A program made the position numbers and the translations under genes. Positions 1 to 7,599 of a stretch of DNA of 12,835 nt are shown one piece after another (positions within the stretch are counted from its first letter, which is position 1; each line of letters opens with the position of its first letter). Origin of the DNA: Mariprofundaceae bacterium (GTDB taxonomy: Bacteria; Pseudomonadota; Zetaproteobacteria; Mariprofundales; Mariprofundaceae); assembly GCA_015488125.1 (NCBI GenBank), contig WFOJ01000035.1, forward strand, positions 1 to 12,835, read 5' to 3'. Under the pieces are notes generated by a model. It saw only the letters and a program-made list of their open reading frames with translations, ran no database searches and was not told the DNA's origin.

Positions 1-4
1 AGTG

Positions 5-14
5 AAGGAGGTGA
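5..14 (+). promoter_or_regulatory. Strong Shine-Dalgarno of the first YbjQ-like gene
   Basis: The sequence AAGGAGGTGA is a near full-length complement of the 16S rRNA 3' end and lies a few bases before the ATG at 17. This makes 17 the likely start rather than the in-frame GTG codons at 2 and 11, which overlap the ribosome-binding site itself. Confidence 0.8.
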
Positions 15-16
15 AT

Positions 17-343
17 ATGATTCTCAGTAATATGGAACAGGTTTCAGGCAAGCGGATTGTCAGGCATCTGGGCGTGGTTACCGGCAGCACGGTACGCGCC
101 AAGCATGTCGGGCGCGATCTGATGGCCAGCTTCAAAAATATTTTTGGCGGCGAACTGAAAGGTTATACGGAGTTATTGCAGGAATCCCGTGAGGAAGCGA
201 TTGAGCGTATGGTTAAACAGGCCAAGTCAATCAATGCCAATGCCGTGCTGAATATCCGCTTTTCCACGTCATCCATTTCTCAGGGAGCGGCGGAGCTGTT
301 TGCCTATGGCACTGCTGTGGTACTGGAGGATTATCATGCTTGA
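17..343 (+). CDS. YbjQ/DUF74 family protein (heavy-metal-binding-domain family)
   Basis: A 108-residue soluble protein matching the YbjQ (DUF74) family along its whole length, which is about the size of E. coli YbjQ. Visible family features are the GVVTGSTV segment near residues 19-26, the FGG turn at 43-45, the following helix with YTELLQESREEAIERM, the alternating NANAVLNIRF strand at 73-82, and the closing AYGTAVVL strand at 97-103. Members are known as small oligomeric proteins. The metal-binding name is historical, and I see no cysteine or histidine cluster that would support metal binding here. The ATG at 17 is chosen from its strong ribosome-binding site. The 3' end overlaps the next gene by 8 bases, so the two are very likely co-translated. 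The operon may begin to the left of the window. Confidence 0.85.
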   Translation: MILSNMEQVSGKRIVRHLGVVTGSTVRAKHVGRDLMASFKNIFGGELKGYTELLQESREEAIERMVKQAKSINANAVLNIRFSTSSISQGAAELFAYGTAVVLEDYHA

Positions 344-782
344 TTTGCTTGTTTTCCTTACCCTGCTGCTGCTGGGCTATGGCTTTGGTCATTATAACGA
401 ACAGCGCCATTACCGCTCCATTATGCAGCGGGAACATGCCATGCAGGAACTGATCATGGTCTCCAGCCGTGAGTTGCCACCATTACCTGGCACAGACAAT
501 CAACTGGTCTGCGGCAGCGTCGTTGTTTCCGTGGATTATTTCAAGCGTACGCTGGCCGCTTTGCGCAACCTGTTCGGTGGTCGGATGAGCGCCTATGAAA
601 CATTGCTGGAGCGGGCACGTCGTGAGGCCCGCCTGCGCATGGCTGAACAGGCGCAGGGCATGGGAGCCAGGATGATCTGCAATATCAAGCTGGAAACATC
701 TTCGCTCTACAAGGGTCGCCAGCAGAGCATTGGCTCAGTGGAAGTGCTGGCTTATGGCACGGCGCTGATTCCCAGACGTTAA
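336..782 (+). CDS. Membrane-anchored YbjQ/DUF74-like protein
   Basis: A 148-residue protein with one hydrophobic segment at residues 2-16, a charged linker of about 40 residues, and a YbjQ-like domain from about residue 58 to the end. The domain shows the same landmarks as its neighbour: GSVVVSVDYFKRTLAALRNLFGG, SAYETLLERARREA, ARMICNIKLETSS and LAYGTALI. It therefore looks like a diverged tandem duplicate that gained a membrane anchor, or whose partner lost one. The ATG at 336 is preceded by GGAGGA at 325-330 and lies inside the end of the upstream gene, overlapping it by 8 bases. A longer in-frame start at 300 would extend the overlap and remove the N-terminal position of the anchor. The function is unknown. 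Its neighbours suggest a role with the membrane M48 peptidase, but this is inference. Confidence 0.8.
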   Translation: MLDLLVFLTLLLLGYGFGHYNEQRHYRSIMQREHAMQELIMVSSRELPPLPGTDNQLVCGSVVVSVDYFKRTLAALRNLFGGRMSAYETLLERARREARLRMAEQAQGMGARMICNIKLETSSLYKGRQQSIGSVEVLAYGTALIPRR

Positions 783-783
783 G

Positions 784-1617
784 TTGCAATACAGCAATCC
801 GCAGCCAGCCGAGGGTATCAATACCAGTGGTGCGCACCCGCTGAAGGAGTTTGCTATCCTTGCCGGTGGTTTGTTGCTCATGGCCGTGCTGCTTATTCTG
901 TTGCTCGGCTGGTTTGCCGACAGACTGGTGCAATACATTCCCTTTGAGGCGGAGACGCAGTTAGCCGCATCGTTCGCTGATATTGCCGGAAGTGAACAGG
1001 AACCGGTACAGCCATATTTGCAACAACTGGCCGAGCGCGCAGGCAAGGCTACCGGCCTGCCCGGCAACATCCATCTGCACATTCATTTTGTGCGTGAACC
1101 CACAGTCAATGCCATGGCCACGCTGGGCGGGCATATTATTGTTTATGAAGGCCTGCTGCGGCATCTATCAAGCGAAGATGCTATTGTTATGCTATTGGCG
1201 CACGAGGTGGCGCATATTCATCATCGTCACCCGATTCGCGCCATGGGGCGGGGCTTTACCCTGGCGATGGCCATCTCACTGATCAACACTGGTACGGGCA
1301 TCTCTCTGGCGGGGGATATGGTTGGGCAGGCAGGATTGATGACGGTGTTGCATTTCAGCCGCCAGCAAGAGCAGGAGGCTGACAGGGAGGCGCTTCAGGC
1401 GTTAGCCGTCAATTATGGTCATATTGCCGGGGCAGTTGAATTATTTGATGTGCTGGCAAGGGAAGATGACCCCCTGCTGCATCATGAATGGCTGAGTTCT
1501 CACCCCCTCACCGGCAACCGCATTCAACAGCTACGACAATACGCCGAGACAGCAGGCTGGCCAGTGCAGGGGATGCTTACCAGCATTCCTCTGCCCGTTC
1601 AACAGGCACTTCAGTAA
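784..1617 (+). CDS. M48 family zinc metallopeptidase, membrane-anchored
   Basis: A 277-residue protein with one membrane segment at about 25-46 and an M48-type peptidase domain from about 75. The zinc-binding HEVAH motif is at 140-144. The likely third ligand is Glu198 in the EADREA motif, and the SSHPLTGNRI motif at 238-247 is typical of M48 enzymes such as HtpX and YcaL/LoiP relatives. All expected catalytic residues are present. The domain probably faces the periplasm, where M48 relatives degrade misfolded envelope proteins, but orientation was not determined. The start is a TTG one base after the previous stop. A stop at 766-768 blocks longer forms, and the first in-frame ATG is inside the membrane segment, so TTG with translational coupling is the best choice. 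The gene ends with tandem TAA codons, four bases from the oppositely oriented rep stop. Confidence 0.88.
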   Translation: MQYSNPQPAEGINTSGAHPLKEFAILAGGLLLMAVLLILLLGWFADRLVQYIPFEAETQLAASFADIAGSEQEPVQPYLQQLAERAGKATGLPGNIHLHIHFVREPTVNAMATLGGHIIVYEGLLRHLSSEDAIVMLLAHEVAHIHHRHPIRAMGRGFTLAMAISLINTGTGISLAGDMVGQAGLMTVLHFSRQQEQEADREALQALAVNYGHIAGAVELFDVLAREDDPLLHHEWLSSHPLTGNRIQQLRQYAETAGWPVQGMLTSIPLPVQQALQ

Positions 1618-1621
1618 TAAC

Positions 1622-3583
1622 TCAGGTTTTGGCAAAGCGAGCCAGGGCATCGCGCATGGCGGCCATATGGGCTTCTGCCTCCTCTCTGGCTTCTTCGGAG
1701 TGATGATCTTCATCCACCCGGCGCACATGCTCGCCATCCAGTTCTTTCAAAAAAGGAGAAGGCGCGCTTTTTTCTTCCTTGCCAAAACGACGACGACTGC
1801 GAATATGACTGATGGTCAGGCGAAAACGGGCGCGCGTCATGGCGACATACATCAATCGACGTTCTTCTTCCATACGGTTTTCTTCCAGGGCATTTTTGTG
1901 GGGGAACACGCCATCTTCCACGCCGGTAATATAGACGTGGTCAAACTCCAGCCCTTTGGCAGCATGCACCGTCATCAGGCGCACCTGCCCCTCGGGTTCG
2001 TCTTCATCGCGGTCGGCAATCAGGCTGAGTTGTTGCAAAAAATCCGCCAGCGCCATGCCATCGTCGGCGCAGCGCAACCACCAGCGGCGCAGTTCCTGAA
2101 GATTGGCCAGGCGGCGTTCTGTCAGTTGTTCATCATCAGATTCACGACGAATCAGCTCTTCCAGACCACTGCGTTCGAGCAGGGCATCAAAGGCATCATC
2201 AGGCTCGTTGTGCGTAAACATATGCTCAAGCGTGCCGAGCATCAGGCCAAACTCCCTCAGCACGGGTTGCAGGCGATGCTCCAGGGCGTCGTGCGTACAG
2301 GCTTCGAGCAGGGAGCAATGCTGTGCCCAGGCAAAATCCGCCAATTGCCCCAGCGCCTTGTCGCCCACGCCCCGGCGTGGCCGGGCAATGGCACGCATAA
2401 AGGCCAGATCATCTGCCGGATTGACCAGCAGGCGCAAATAGGCAAGGCAGTCCTGAATTTCCGCCCGATCAAAAAACGACAGACCACCGCTGACGTGATA
2501 GGGAATGCCTGCCTCACGCAGCGCCAGTTCAACAGGGCGCGACTGGTAGGAGGCACGGTAAAGAATACAGAAGTCGTCCCAGCCTTTGGCATCGCCGACA
2601 GCCCGCCGTGCCTTGATATCCCCGGCAATGCGCCGGCCATCCTCGTCAGGATCGGGACAACACCAGATGCGCACAGTCTTGCCAATACCGAGATTGGAGC
2701 GCAACGTTTTGCCAAGCCGTTCGCGGTTATGGGCGATCAGGCGGTTGGCAGCCATCAAAATCGACGTGGTGGAACGGTAGTTTTCTTCCAGGCGAATCAC
2801 ATGCAGCTTCGGGTAATCGCGGTCGAGCTGAAACAGGTTGCGCACCTCCGCGCCACGCCAGCCGTAAATGGACTGGTCATCATCACCCACTACCGTCAGA
2901 TTGCTGTCTGCCGGTGCCAGCAGACGCACCAGTTCATACTGCACGCGGCTGGAATCCTGATATTCATCAATCAGGAAATGACGCGAGCGGGCGCGCCAGA
3001 TATTGCGCACCGTATCATGCTCACGCAACAGAGTAATCGGCAACACCATCAGATCGTCGAAATCCACGGCATTCATACGCGCCAGCAGGGCATCATAGCG
3101 CTCGCGGATGTTGGTGATGTGCTGATCTGCCTGCTCCAGCATACCGTTTTTCAGCAATGACACCTGTTGCAAGACGCGGTTGATCTGATCGTTGTCTGCA
3201 CTGAGTTGCAAATCCGCCAGTACGGAACGCATGGCCGAGCGTTGCTCGGACCCCGTAAACACCGTCAGTCCTTCACGACGGCCCAGCAAACCGGCATGCT
3301 GACGCAGCATATTCAGCCCCAGAGCGTGAAAGGTGCAGATACGCAAGCGTCGTGCCGGATCGCCCAGACGATGCTTGAGTCGCTCACGCATTTCTTTTGC
3401 CGCCTTGTTGGTGAAAGTGACGGCGGTGATGGCGTCTTCCGGCACATGCCGTTCGACCAGGGTGGCAATGCGCTCGGTAATCACCCGCGTTTTGCCCGAC
3501 CCCGCGCCAGCCAGCACCAGCAATGGTCCGCCACGATAATGGACAGCTTCATATTGTTGTGCGTTTAATTGCGAGACACTCAT
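1622..3583 (-). CDS. rep: ATP-dependent DNA helicase Rep (UvrD/Rep superfamily 1)
   Basis: A 653-residue superfamily 1A 3'-5' DNA helicase. Visible motifs are Walker A AGAGSGKT (25-32), TFTNKAAKEM (56-65), DEYQD (206-210), GDDDQSIYGWRGA (233-245), LEENYRS (265-271), TVHAAKGLEFDHVYITGVEDGVFP and EERRLMYVAMTRAR near the C-terminus. E. coli Rep is the closest remembered relative: FDDLMVLPITLL, YHVSGGLSFFDRAEIQD and the HMAAMRDALARF end correspond to Rep segments, and the length fits Rep better than UvrD. Rep assists replication forks past protein roadblocks. The reading frame stays open upstream to 3799, but that would overlap sucA by 157 bases and add a non-conserved low-complexity stretch. The ATG at 3583, giving MSVSQLNAQQYEAV, matches the family start. 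Its ribosome-binding site is poor, so it may rely on readthrough from sucA, 59 bases upstream. Confidence 0.9.
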   Translation of the reverse strand: MSVSQLNAQQYEAVHYRGGPLLVLAGAGSGKTRVITERIATLVERHVPEDAITAVTFTNKAAKEMRERLKHRLGDPARRLRICTFHALGLNMLRQHAGLLGRREGLTVFTGSEQRSAMRSVLADLQLSADNDQINRVLQQVSLLKNGMLEQADQHITNIRERYDALLARMNAVDFDDLMVLPITLLREHDTVRNIWRARSRHFLIDEYQDSSRVQYELVRLLAPADSNLTVVGDDDQSIYGWRGAEVRNLFQLDRDYPKLHVIRLEENYRSTTSILMAANRLIAHNRERLGKTLRSNLGIGKTVRIWCCPDPDEDGRRIAGDIKARRAVGDAKGWDDFCILYRASYQSRPVELALREAGIPYHVSGGLSFFDRAEIQDCLAYLRLLVNPADDLAFMRAIARPRRGVGDKALGQLADFAWAQHCSLLEACTHDALEHRLQPVLREFGLMLGTLEHMFTHNEPDDAFDALLERSGLEELIRRESDDEQLTERRLANLQELRRWWLRCADDGMALADFLQQLSLIADRDEDEPEGQVRLMTVHAAKGLEFDHVYITGVEDGVFPHKNALEENRMEEERRLMYVAMTRARFRLTISHIRSRRRFGKEEKSAPSPFLKELDGEHVRRVDEDHHSEEAREEAEAHMAAMRDALARFAKT

Positions 3584-3604
3584 GACGGGCGGCAGGATAG
3601 ACTC

Positions 3605-3630
3605 CGCCTGTGCTTTGACAATGGCAGGCG
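3605..3630 (-). other. Short inverted repeat between sucA and rep
   Basis: CGCCTG at 3605-3610 and CAGGCG at 3625-3630 can form a 6-bp stem with a 14-base loop, inside the 59-base gap between the sucA stop and the rep start. There is no T-run after it on the minus strand, so it does not look like an intrinsic terminator. It could be an RNA-processing or attenuation structure, or chance. Confidence 0.3.
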
Positions 3631-3642
3631 ATCCTTTTCCGG

Positions 3643-6420
3643 TCAGTATGTCAGCGCCGCTTCTGTGAGTTGCTGTTGCTGTTGCTGATGGCGACTGGCC
3701 GAACCAACAGCGGGAGCGGCGGCAGCAGGACGGGAAACACGGCTCAGATGTTGTTTTTCGCCGAGGCAGGCCTGTAGATGGTGGCGGATCTGGTACCACG
3801 CTCCCTGATTCACCGGTTCTTCCTGCACCCAGCGAACGCGGCAGGAAGGCGGATACTGGCGCAGTTGCTGGCGCAGGGCTTCACGGGGAAAGGGGTAGAG
3901 TCGTTCAATGCGAATAATGGCAATATCGTGGCGGCTGGCGCTGTCGCGGGCGGCCAGCAAATCGTAATAAACCTTGCCGGTGCAAAGAATCACCATCCGG
4001 CACTGCGCTGGCGCGATGTCAGTGCTGCTTTCGGGAATCAGCGCCTGAAAGCGACCATGGGTAAAAGCATCAAGCGAGGAGTAGGATGCCTTGTTGCGCA
4101 GCAGGCTTTTCGGCCCCATCAGAATCAGTGGCTTGCGCATGCGCATGCGCAACTGGCGACGCAACAGGTGGAATAACTGGGCAGGCGTGGTGGGATAGAC
4201 CACCTGCATATTCTCTTCCGCACACAATTGCAGATAGCGTTCCAGACGGGCCGATGAGTGTTCTGCACCCTGACCTTCATAGCCATGCGGCAGCCATAGC
4301 ACCATGCCGCACATGCGTTGCCATTTGCTTTCGCCTGCCGCAATAAACTGATCAATAATCACCTGCGCATTATTGGCAAAATCGCCGTACTGCGCTTCCC
4401 AGATGACCAGCGCCCGGGGTTCGGCAACAGCATAGCCATATTCAAAGCCGAGGACGGCCATTTCCGAAAGCATGCTATCCACCACCAGAAAATGGCTCAT
4501 GGCACCACGCTCAACATTTTTCAGGGGCATCAGGCTGTGGCCGTCCTGTTGATCGTAAATAATCGCATGACGATGAAAAAAGGTGCCCCGCCCGGAATCC
4601 TGACCGGAAAGGCGTACCCAGCCACCTTCGTTGACCAGCGTGGCATAAGCCATGGTTTCGGCACAGCCCCAGTCCACCGGCGTTTCGCCGTCCATCATGC
4701 GGATACGGTTGGCATAAATGCGGGCCACCTGTTTGGCCGGATGAAAATCTTCCGGTAATACGTGCACCTGCCGCACCAGTTTCGCCAATACATCGGCGCT
4801 GACGGCCGTTTCCGGTTCTTGATCCAGGGTGCGCAGATAGCCTTGCCAGCGACCTTGCAGCGAATTGACGGCATGCGGCTCCAGACCATCACTGCGATAC
4901 ATGCGTTGCAGGCAATCACGGTATTGCTGCCGCTGTTGCGCCGCTTCCTGCGGCGATAATAAGCCTTCTGCTGCCAGTTGTTGTTCATACAGCGTCAGTG
5001 TTGTTGGATGATTGGCAATGCGCTGATACATCAGTGGTTGCGTCACTTCCGGCGCATCCGCTTCGTTGTGACCATGACGACGATAGGAGACCAGATCAAT
5101 CACAATATCACTGCGAAACCGCAGCCGGTATTGCAGGGCCAGATCCATGGCCAGACAGCAGGCTTCAGGGTCATCCCCATTCACATGCAGAATGGGAGCC
5201 TGCACCATTTTGGCAATATCGGTGCAATACAGCGTTGAACGAGAGTCAAAGGGATTGGTGGTAAAGCCAATCTGATTATTGATGACGATATGAATGGTGC
5301 CGCCCGTTTTATAGCCAGGCAGGCCGCCAAGGTTCAGGCTTTCGGCAACCACGCCCTGACCGGAAAAAGCGGCATCGCCGTGAATCAGCACGCCCATCAC
5401 CTGCCGCCGTTCGTGATCTTTGCGGCGGCACTGGCGAGCGCGGACGCTGCCCATCACCGTCGGCGAAATAACTTCCAGATGCGAGGGGTTAAAGGCCAGT
5501 GACAGATGCACGGTGCCGCCGGGCGTCTTAATATCCGAAGAAAAACCCATATGATATTTGACATCACCCTGACCTACGGCCTCCGTCACTGTTGCGCCAT
5601 TAAACTCGGCAAAAATATCCTGCAGGTTTTTTCCCAGTACATTGGCCAGCACGTTCAGCCGCCCCCTGTGTGCCATGCCCAGAATAATCTCACGGATACC
5701 ACGCTCACCACTTCGCTGAATCATCAGCGTCAGCATGGGGATCAGGCTTTCACTGCCTTCAAGGGAAAAACGTTTTTGCCCCATGTAGCGGGTGTGCAGA
5801 AAATGCTCGAGCTCCTCAGCGCGCATCAAACGCTCATAAATCATCTGGCGTGTCTGTTGATCGAAATGGGGCTGGCTGTGGCAGCGTTCTAATTGCTCAT
5901 ACAGCCAGTGCTTGGGGGCGGAGTGGCTCAAATGCATCAGTTCCGGGCCGATGTGACCAGCATAGGTCTGACGCAGGTGTTCAAGGATGTCGCCCAGCGG
6001 TCGGCTGGCTTCGCCGGGCAAATCACCAGCCGGAAAATGGCGGGGCAGATCTGTTTCGTCCAGGCCGTAAAACGCCAGCTCCAGCTCAGGACGATGGGCG
6101 GGTGGGGTCATACCCAACGGGTCAAGACGAGCCTGGGTGTGACCGTGTACACGCCAGGCATGCACCAGATAAATGGCACGGGAAGGGTATTCCACGCCAT
6201 CATATTCGTTACGCAACACAGGGGCTGCCGCTTGCTGTCGGCGCGTGCGCATGTGACGGGCAATGCTTGATGGCACGGCTGTGGCCGGTTCTTTGCTGTC
6301 GGCATATCGGGTGAACCAGTCACGCCAGTATTCAGGCACCTGCTGTGGATCGCGCAGCCAGCGCTCATGCAGTTCTTCAAGCCAGCGTCCGCCAGTGGCA
6401 GCAATTGCAGCAACGTCCAT
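3643..6420 (-). CDS. sucA: 2-oxoglutarate dehydrogenase E1 component
   Basis: A 925-residue thiamine-diphosphate-dependent E1, which decarboxylates 2-oxoglutarate and passes the succinyl group to the E2 lipoyl domain in the TCA cycle. It can be aligned by eye with E. coli SucA (933 residues) almost end to end. Landmarks are GMAHRGRLNVL (248-258), GDVKYHMGFSSDI, HGDAAFSGQGVVAE (347-360), NNQIGFTTNP (381-390), the thiamine-binding GDD region (414-420) with RRHGHNEADAP (447-457), SGQDSGRGTFFHRHA, and PHGYEGQGAEHSSARLERYLQLCAEENMQV. The N-terminal segment of E1o-type proteins (WLEELHERWLRDP...YWRDWF) is present, so this is not a fused mycobacterial-type Kgd. The ATG shares one base with the bioF stop (TAATG) and has GGAG eight bases upstream. 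No sucB follows, since the next gene is rep. The C-terminus carries six glutamines encoded by a CAGCAA repeat. Confidence 0.95.
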   Translation of the reverse strand: MDVAAIAATGGRWLEELHERWLRDPQQVPEYWRDWFTRYADSKEPATAVPSSIARHMRTRRQQAAAPVLRNEYDGVEYPSRAIYLVHAWRVHGHTQARLDPLGMTPPAHRPELELAFYGLDETDLPRHFPAGDLPGEASRPLGDILEHLRQTYAGHIGPELMHLSHSAPKHWLYEQLERCHSQPHFDQQTRQMIYERLMRAEELEHFLHTRYMGQKRFSLEGSESLIPMLTLMIQRSGERGIREIILGMAHRGRLNVLANVLGKNLQDIFAEFNGATVTEAVGQGDVKYHMGFSSDIKTPGGTVHLSLAFNPSHLEVISPTVMGSVRARQCRRKDHERRQVMGVLIHGDAAFSGQGVVAESLNLGGLPGYKTGGTIHIVINNQIGFTTNPFDSRSTLYCTDIAKMVQAPILHVNGDDPEACCLAMDLALQYRLRFRSDIVIDLVSYRRHGHNEADAPEVTQPLMYQRIANHPTTLTLYEQQLAAEGLLSPQEAAQQRQQYRDCLQRMYRSDGLEPHAVNSLQGRWQGYLRTLDQEPETAVSADVLAKLVRQVHVLPEDFHPAKQVARIYANRIRMMDGETPVDWGCAETMAYATLVNEGGWVRLSGQDSGRGTFFHRHAIIYDQQDGHSLMPLKNVERGAMSHFLVVDSMLSEMAVLGFEYGYAVAEPRALVIWEAQYGDFANNAQVIIDQFIAAGESKWQRMCGMVLWLPHGYEGQGAEHSSARLERYLQLCAEENMQVVYPTTPAQLFHLLRRQLRMRMRKPLILMGPKSLLRNKASYSSLDAFTHGRFQALIPESSTDIAPAQCRMVILCTGKVYYDLLAARDSASRHDIAIIRIERLYPFPREALRQQLRQYPPSCRVRWVQEEPVNQGAWYQIRHHLQACLGEKQHLSRVSRPAAAAPAVGSASRHQQQQQQLTEAALTY
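3670..3687 (-). repeat. Short hexanucleotide repeat in the 3' end of sucA
   Basis: Three perfect copies of TTGCTG (CAGCAA on the coding strand) encode the Gln run near the SucA C-terminus. E. coli SucA has a Gln-rich HQKQQQ at the same place, so this is probably codon-level expansion of a conserved Gln-rich tail. Changes by whole units keep the frame. Confidence 0.6.
4133..4152. repeat. 20-bp perfect palindrome inside sucA
   Basis: TTGCGCATGCGCATGCGCAA equals its own reverse complement and contains two overlapping GCGCATGCGC units. Eighteen consecutive bases (4134-4151) alternate purine and pyrimidine. On the coding strand it encodes the LRMRMR segment of SucA, where E. coli has LRGMRR, so a codon-level explanation is possible. 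Confidence 0.75.
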
Positions 6421-7565
6421 TAGTTGATCTCCAGTGTGTGAAGCATTTTGGCCAGCGCAGCAATATCGTCGGCTGATTGTTGTGCCGAAAGCGTGATGCG
6501 CAGGCGCGCGCTGCCTTCGGGTACCGTCGGTGGCCGGATCGCCGGGACGAAAAAGCCCGCTGCCTGCAATTGTCTGGCGGCAGCTAATGTAGCATCGTCA
6601 TCACCGATGACCAGCGCCTGAACAGGTGTGCGTGAAGGCAATAGTGGCAGGTCGGCGGTGAGTTGGCGAAAATAGGTGATGCTCTGTTGCAGGCTGTGTT
6701 GCAATTCCCCGCGCTGAATCAGTTGCAATGCCGTCAGCATGGCGCAGGCCATCATGGGTGGCAGTGCGGTGGAATAGATAGCTGTGCGCAGGCGCTGCAT
6801 CAGGCCCTCAATAATCGCCGAAGAGGCCAGCACGAAAGCCCCGTAGCCGCCAAAGGCCTTGCCAAAGGTGCCGACTTCAATCAATCGCGGGTGTCCCTGT
6901 ACACCAGCCAGCGCTGTTAGCGAGGCGCCAGCCGGGCCTAAGCAGCCATTGCCGTGGGCATCGTCAAGAATCAGCCAGGCCTGGTGTTGTTCAGCCAGTT
7001 GCAACAAAGCGGCAACATCGGCTTCGTCGCCATCCATGCTGAATACACCATCGCTGACAATCAGCCGCCGGGAACAGCGGCTGCTTGCCAGCATCTTCGC
7101 CAGTTGCCTCAGATCACGGTGCGCATAGCGGCGCAGCCGGGCGCCACTGAGCCGGACACCGTCGATCAGGGAAGCATGATTCAGTTTATCGGCAAACACC
7201 TCACAATGACGATCCGCCATGGCCTGCAACATGCCGATATTGGCCAGCATGCCAGAGCCAAGCAGCAGCGCCCGCTCGGTGCCCTTCCAGCGTGCCAGCG
7301 CCGCTTCCAGCTCATGAAAAACCGGGGCATCACCCGTGATATAACGCGAGGCCGCAGCGCCAAGGCCATAATCTTCCAGGCCCTGACGGGCACTGGCAAG
7401 CACGTCAGGATGCTGACGCAGGCCAAGATAATCATTGCTGGCGAAGTTGTGCAGGCGCTGGCCGGCCATGATCAGCCACTTGCCATCCTGTCGGCTATGA
7501 TAAAAATGCCGCCGCCGTGATGGCGCAACATCTGCCCACCAGCAGGGCTTGTCTGTGTTCTCCAT
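6420..7565 (-). CDS. bioF: 8-amino-7-oxononanoate synthase (biotin synthesis)
   Basis: A 381-residue PLP enzyme of the alpha-oxoamine synthase family. BioF condenses pimeloyl-ACP (or -CoA) with L-alanine to give 8-amino-7-oxononanoate in the cytosol. Visible landmarks are NFASNDYLGL (40-49), ASRYITGD, NHASLIDG with His130, DGVFSMDGD (172-180), DDAHGNG (201-207), the PLP-lysine motif GTFGKAFGG with Lys236, and IRPPTVPEGSARLRITLSA near the end, which separates BioF from KBL and 5-aminolevulinate synthase. Length and the distance from the start to NFASNDYLGL match E. coli BioF (384 residues), supporting the ATG at 7565. No Shine-Dalgarno is visible before it. The gene starts six bases from the divergent comF start and its stop overlaps the sucA start. 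bioB, bioH, bioC and bioD, which often accompany it in gammaproteobacteria, are not here. Confidence 0.94.
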   Translation of the reverse strand: MENTDKPCWWADVAPSRRRHFYHSRQDGKWLIMAGQRLHNFASNDYLGLRQHPDVLASARQGLEDYGLGAAASRYITGDAPVFHELEAALARWKGTERALLLGSGMLANIGMLQAMADRHCEVFADKLNHASLIDGVRLSGARLRRYAHRDLRQLAKMLASSRCSRRLIVSDGVFSMDGDEADVAALLQLAEQHQAWLILDDAHGNGCLGPAGASLTALAGVQGHPRLIEVGTFGKAFGGYGAFVLASSAIIEGLMQRLRTAIYSTALPPMMACAMLTALQLIQRGELQHSLQQSITYFRQLTADLPLLPSRTPVQALVIGDDDATLAAARQLQAAGFFVPAIRPPTVPEGSARLRITLSAQQSADDIAALAKMLHTLEIN

Positions 7566-7571
7566 GAGGGC

Positions 7572-7599
7572 ATGCTTGTGCCCATGTCGATGCTGTCAA
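7572..7599 (-). promoter_or_regulatory. Candidate bioF promoter inside the comF 5' end
   Basis: Read on the minus strand there is a consensus -35 hexamer TTGACA (7594-7599), a 16-base spacer, and a weak -10 AAGCAT (7572-7577). Transcription would start at about the bioF ATG (7565), giving a leaderless or nearly leaderless mRNA. This would fit the missing Shine-Dalgarno. The -10 matches only three of six positions, so the call is tentative. A GGGCA/TGCCC dyad at 7568-7583 overlaps it and could be an operator. Confidence 0.3.

Noticed and set aside
1667..3160. A 497-codon open frame on the plus strand opposite rep
   Set aside because: It is exactly antisense to a strongly conserved helicase, has no recognisable domain, and its low-complexity start reflects the reverse of rep codons.
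3584..3799. An N-terminal extension of rep to 3799
   Set aside because: It would overlap sucA by 157 bases on the same strand and add a 72-residue stretch unlike any Rep N-terminus; the shorter start matches the family.
7496..7501. TATGAT as a -10 box for comF
   Set aside because: No acceptable -35 hexamer lies 16-18 bases upstream; the nearest TTGCCA is only 10 bases away.
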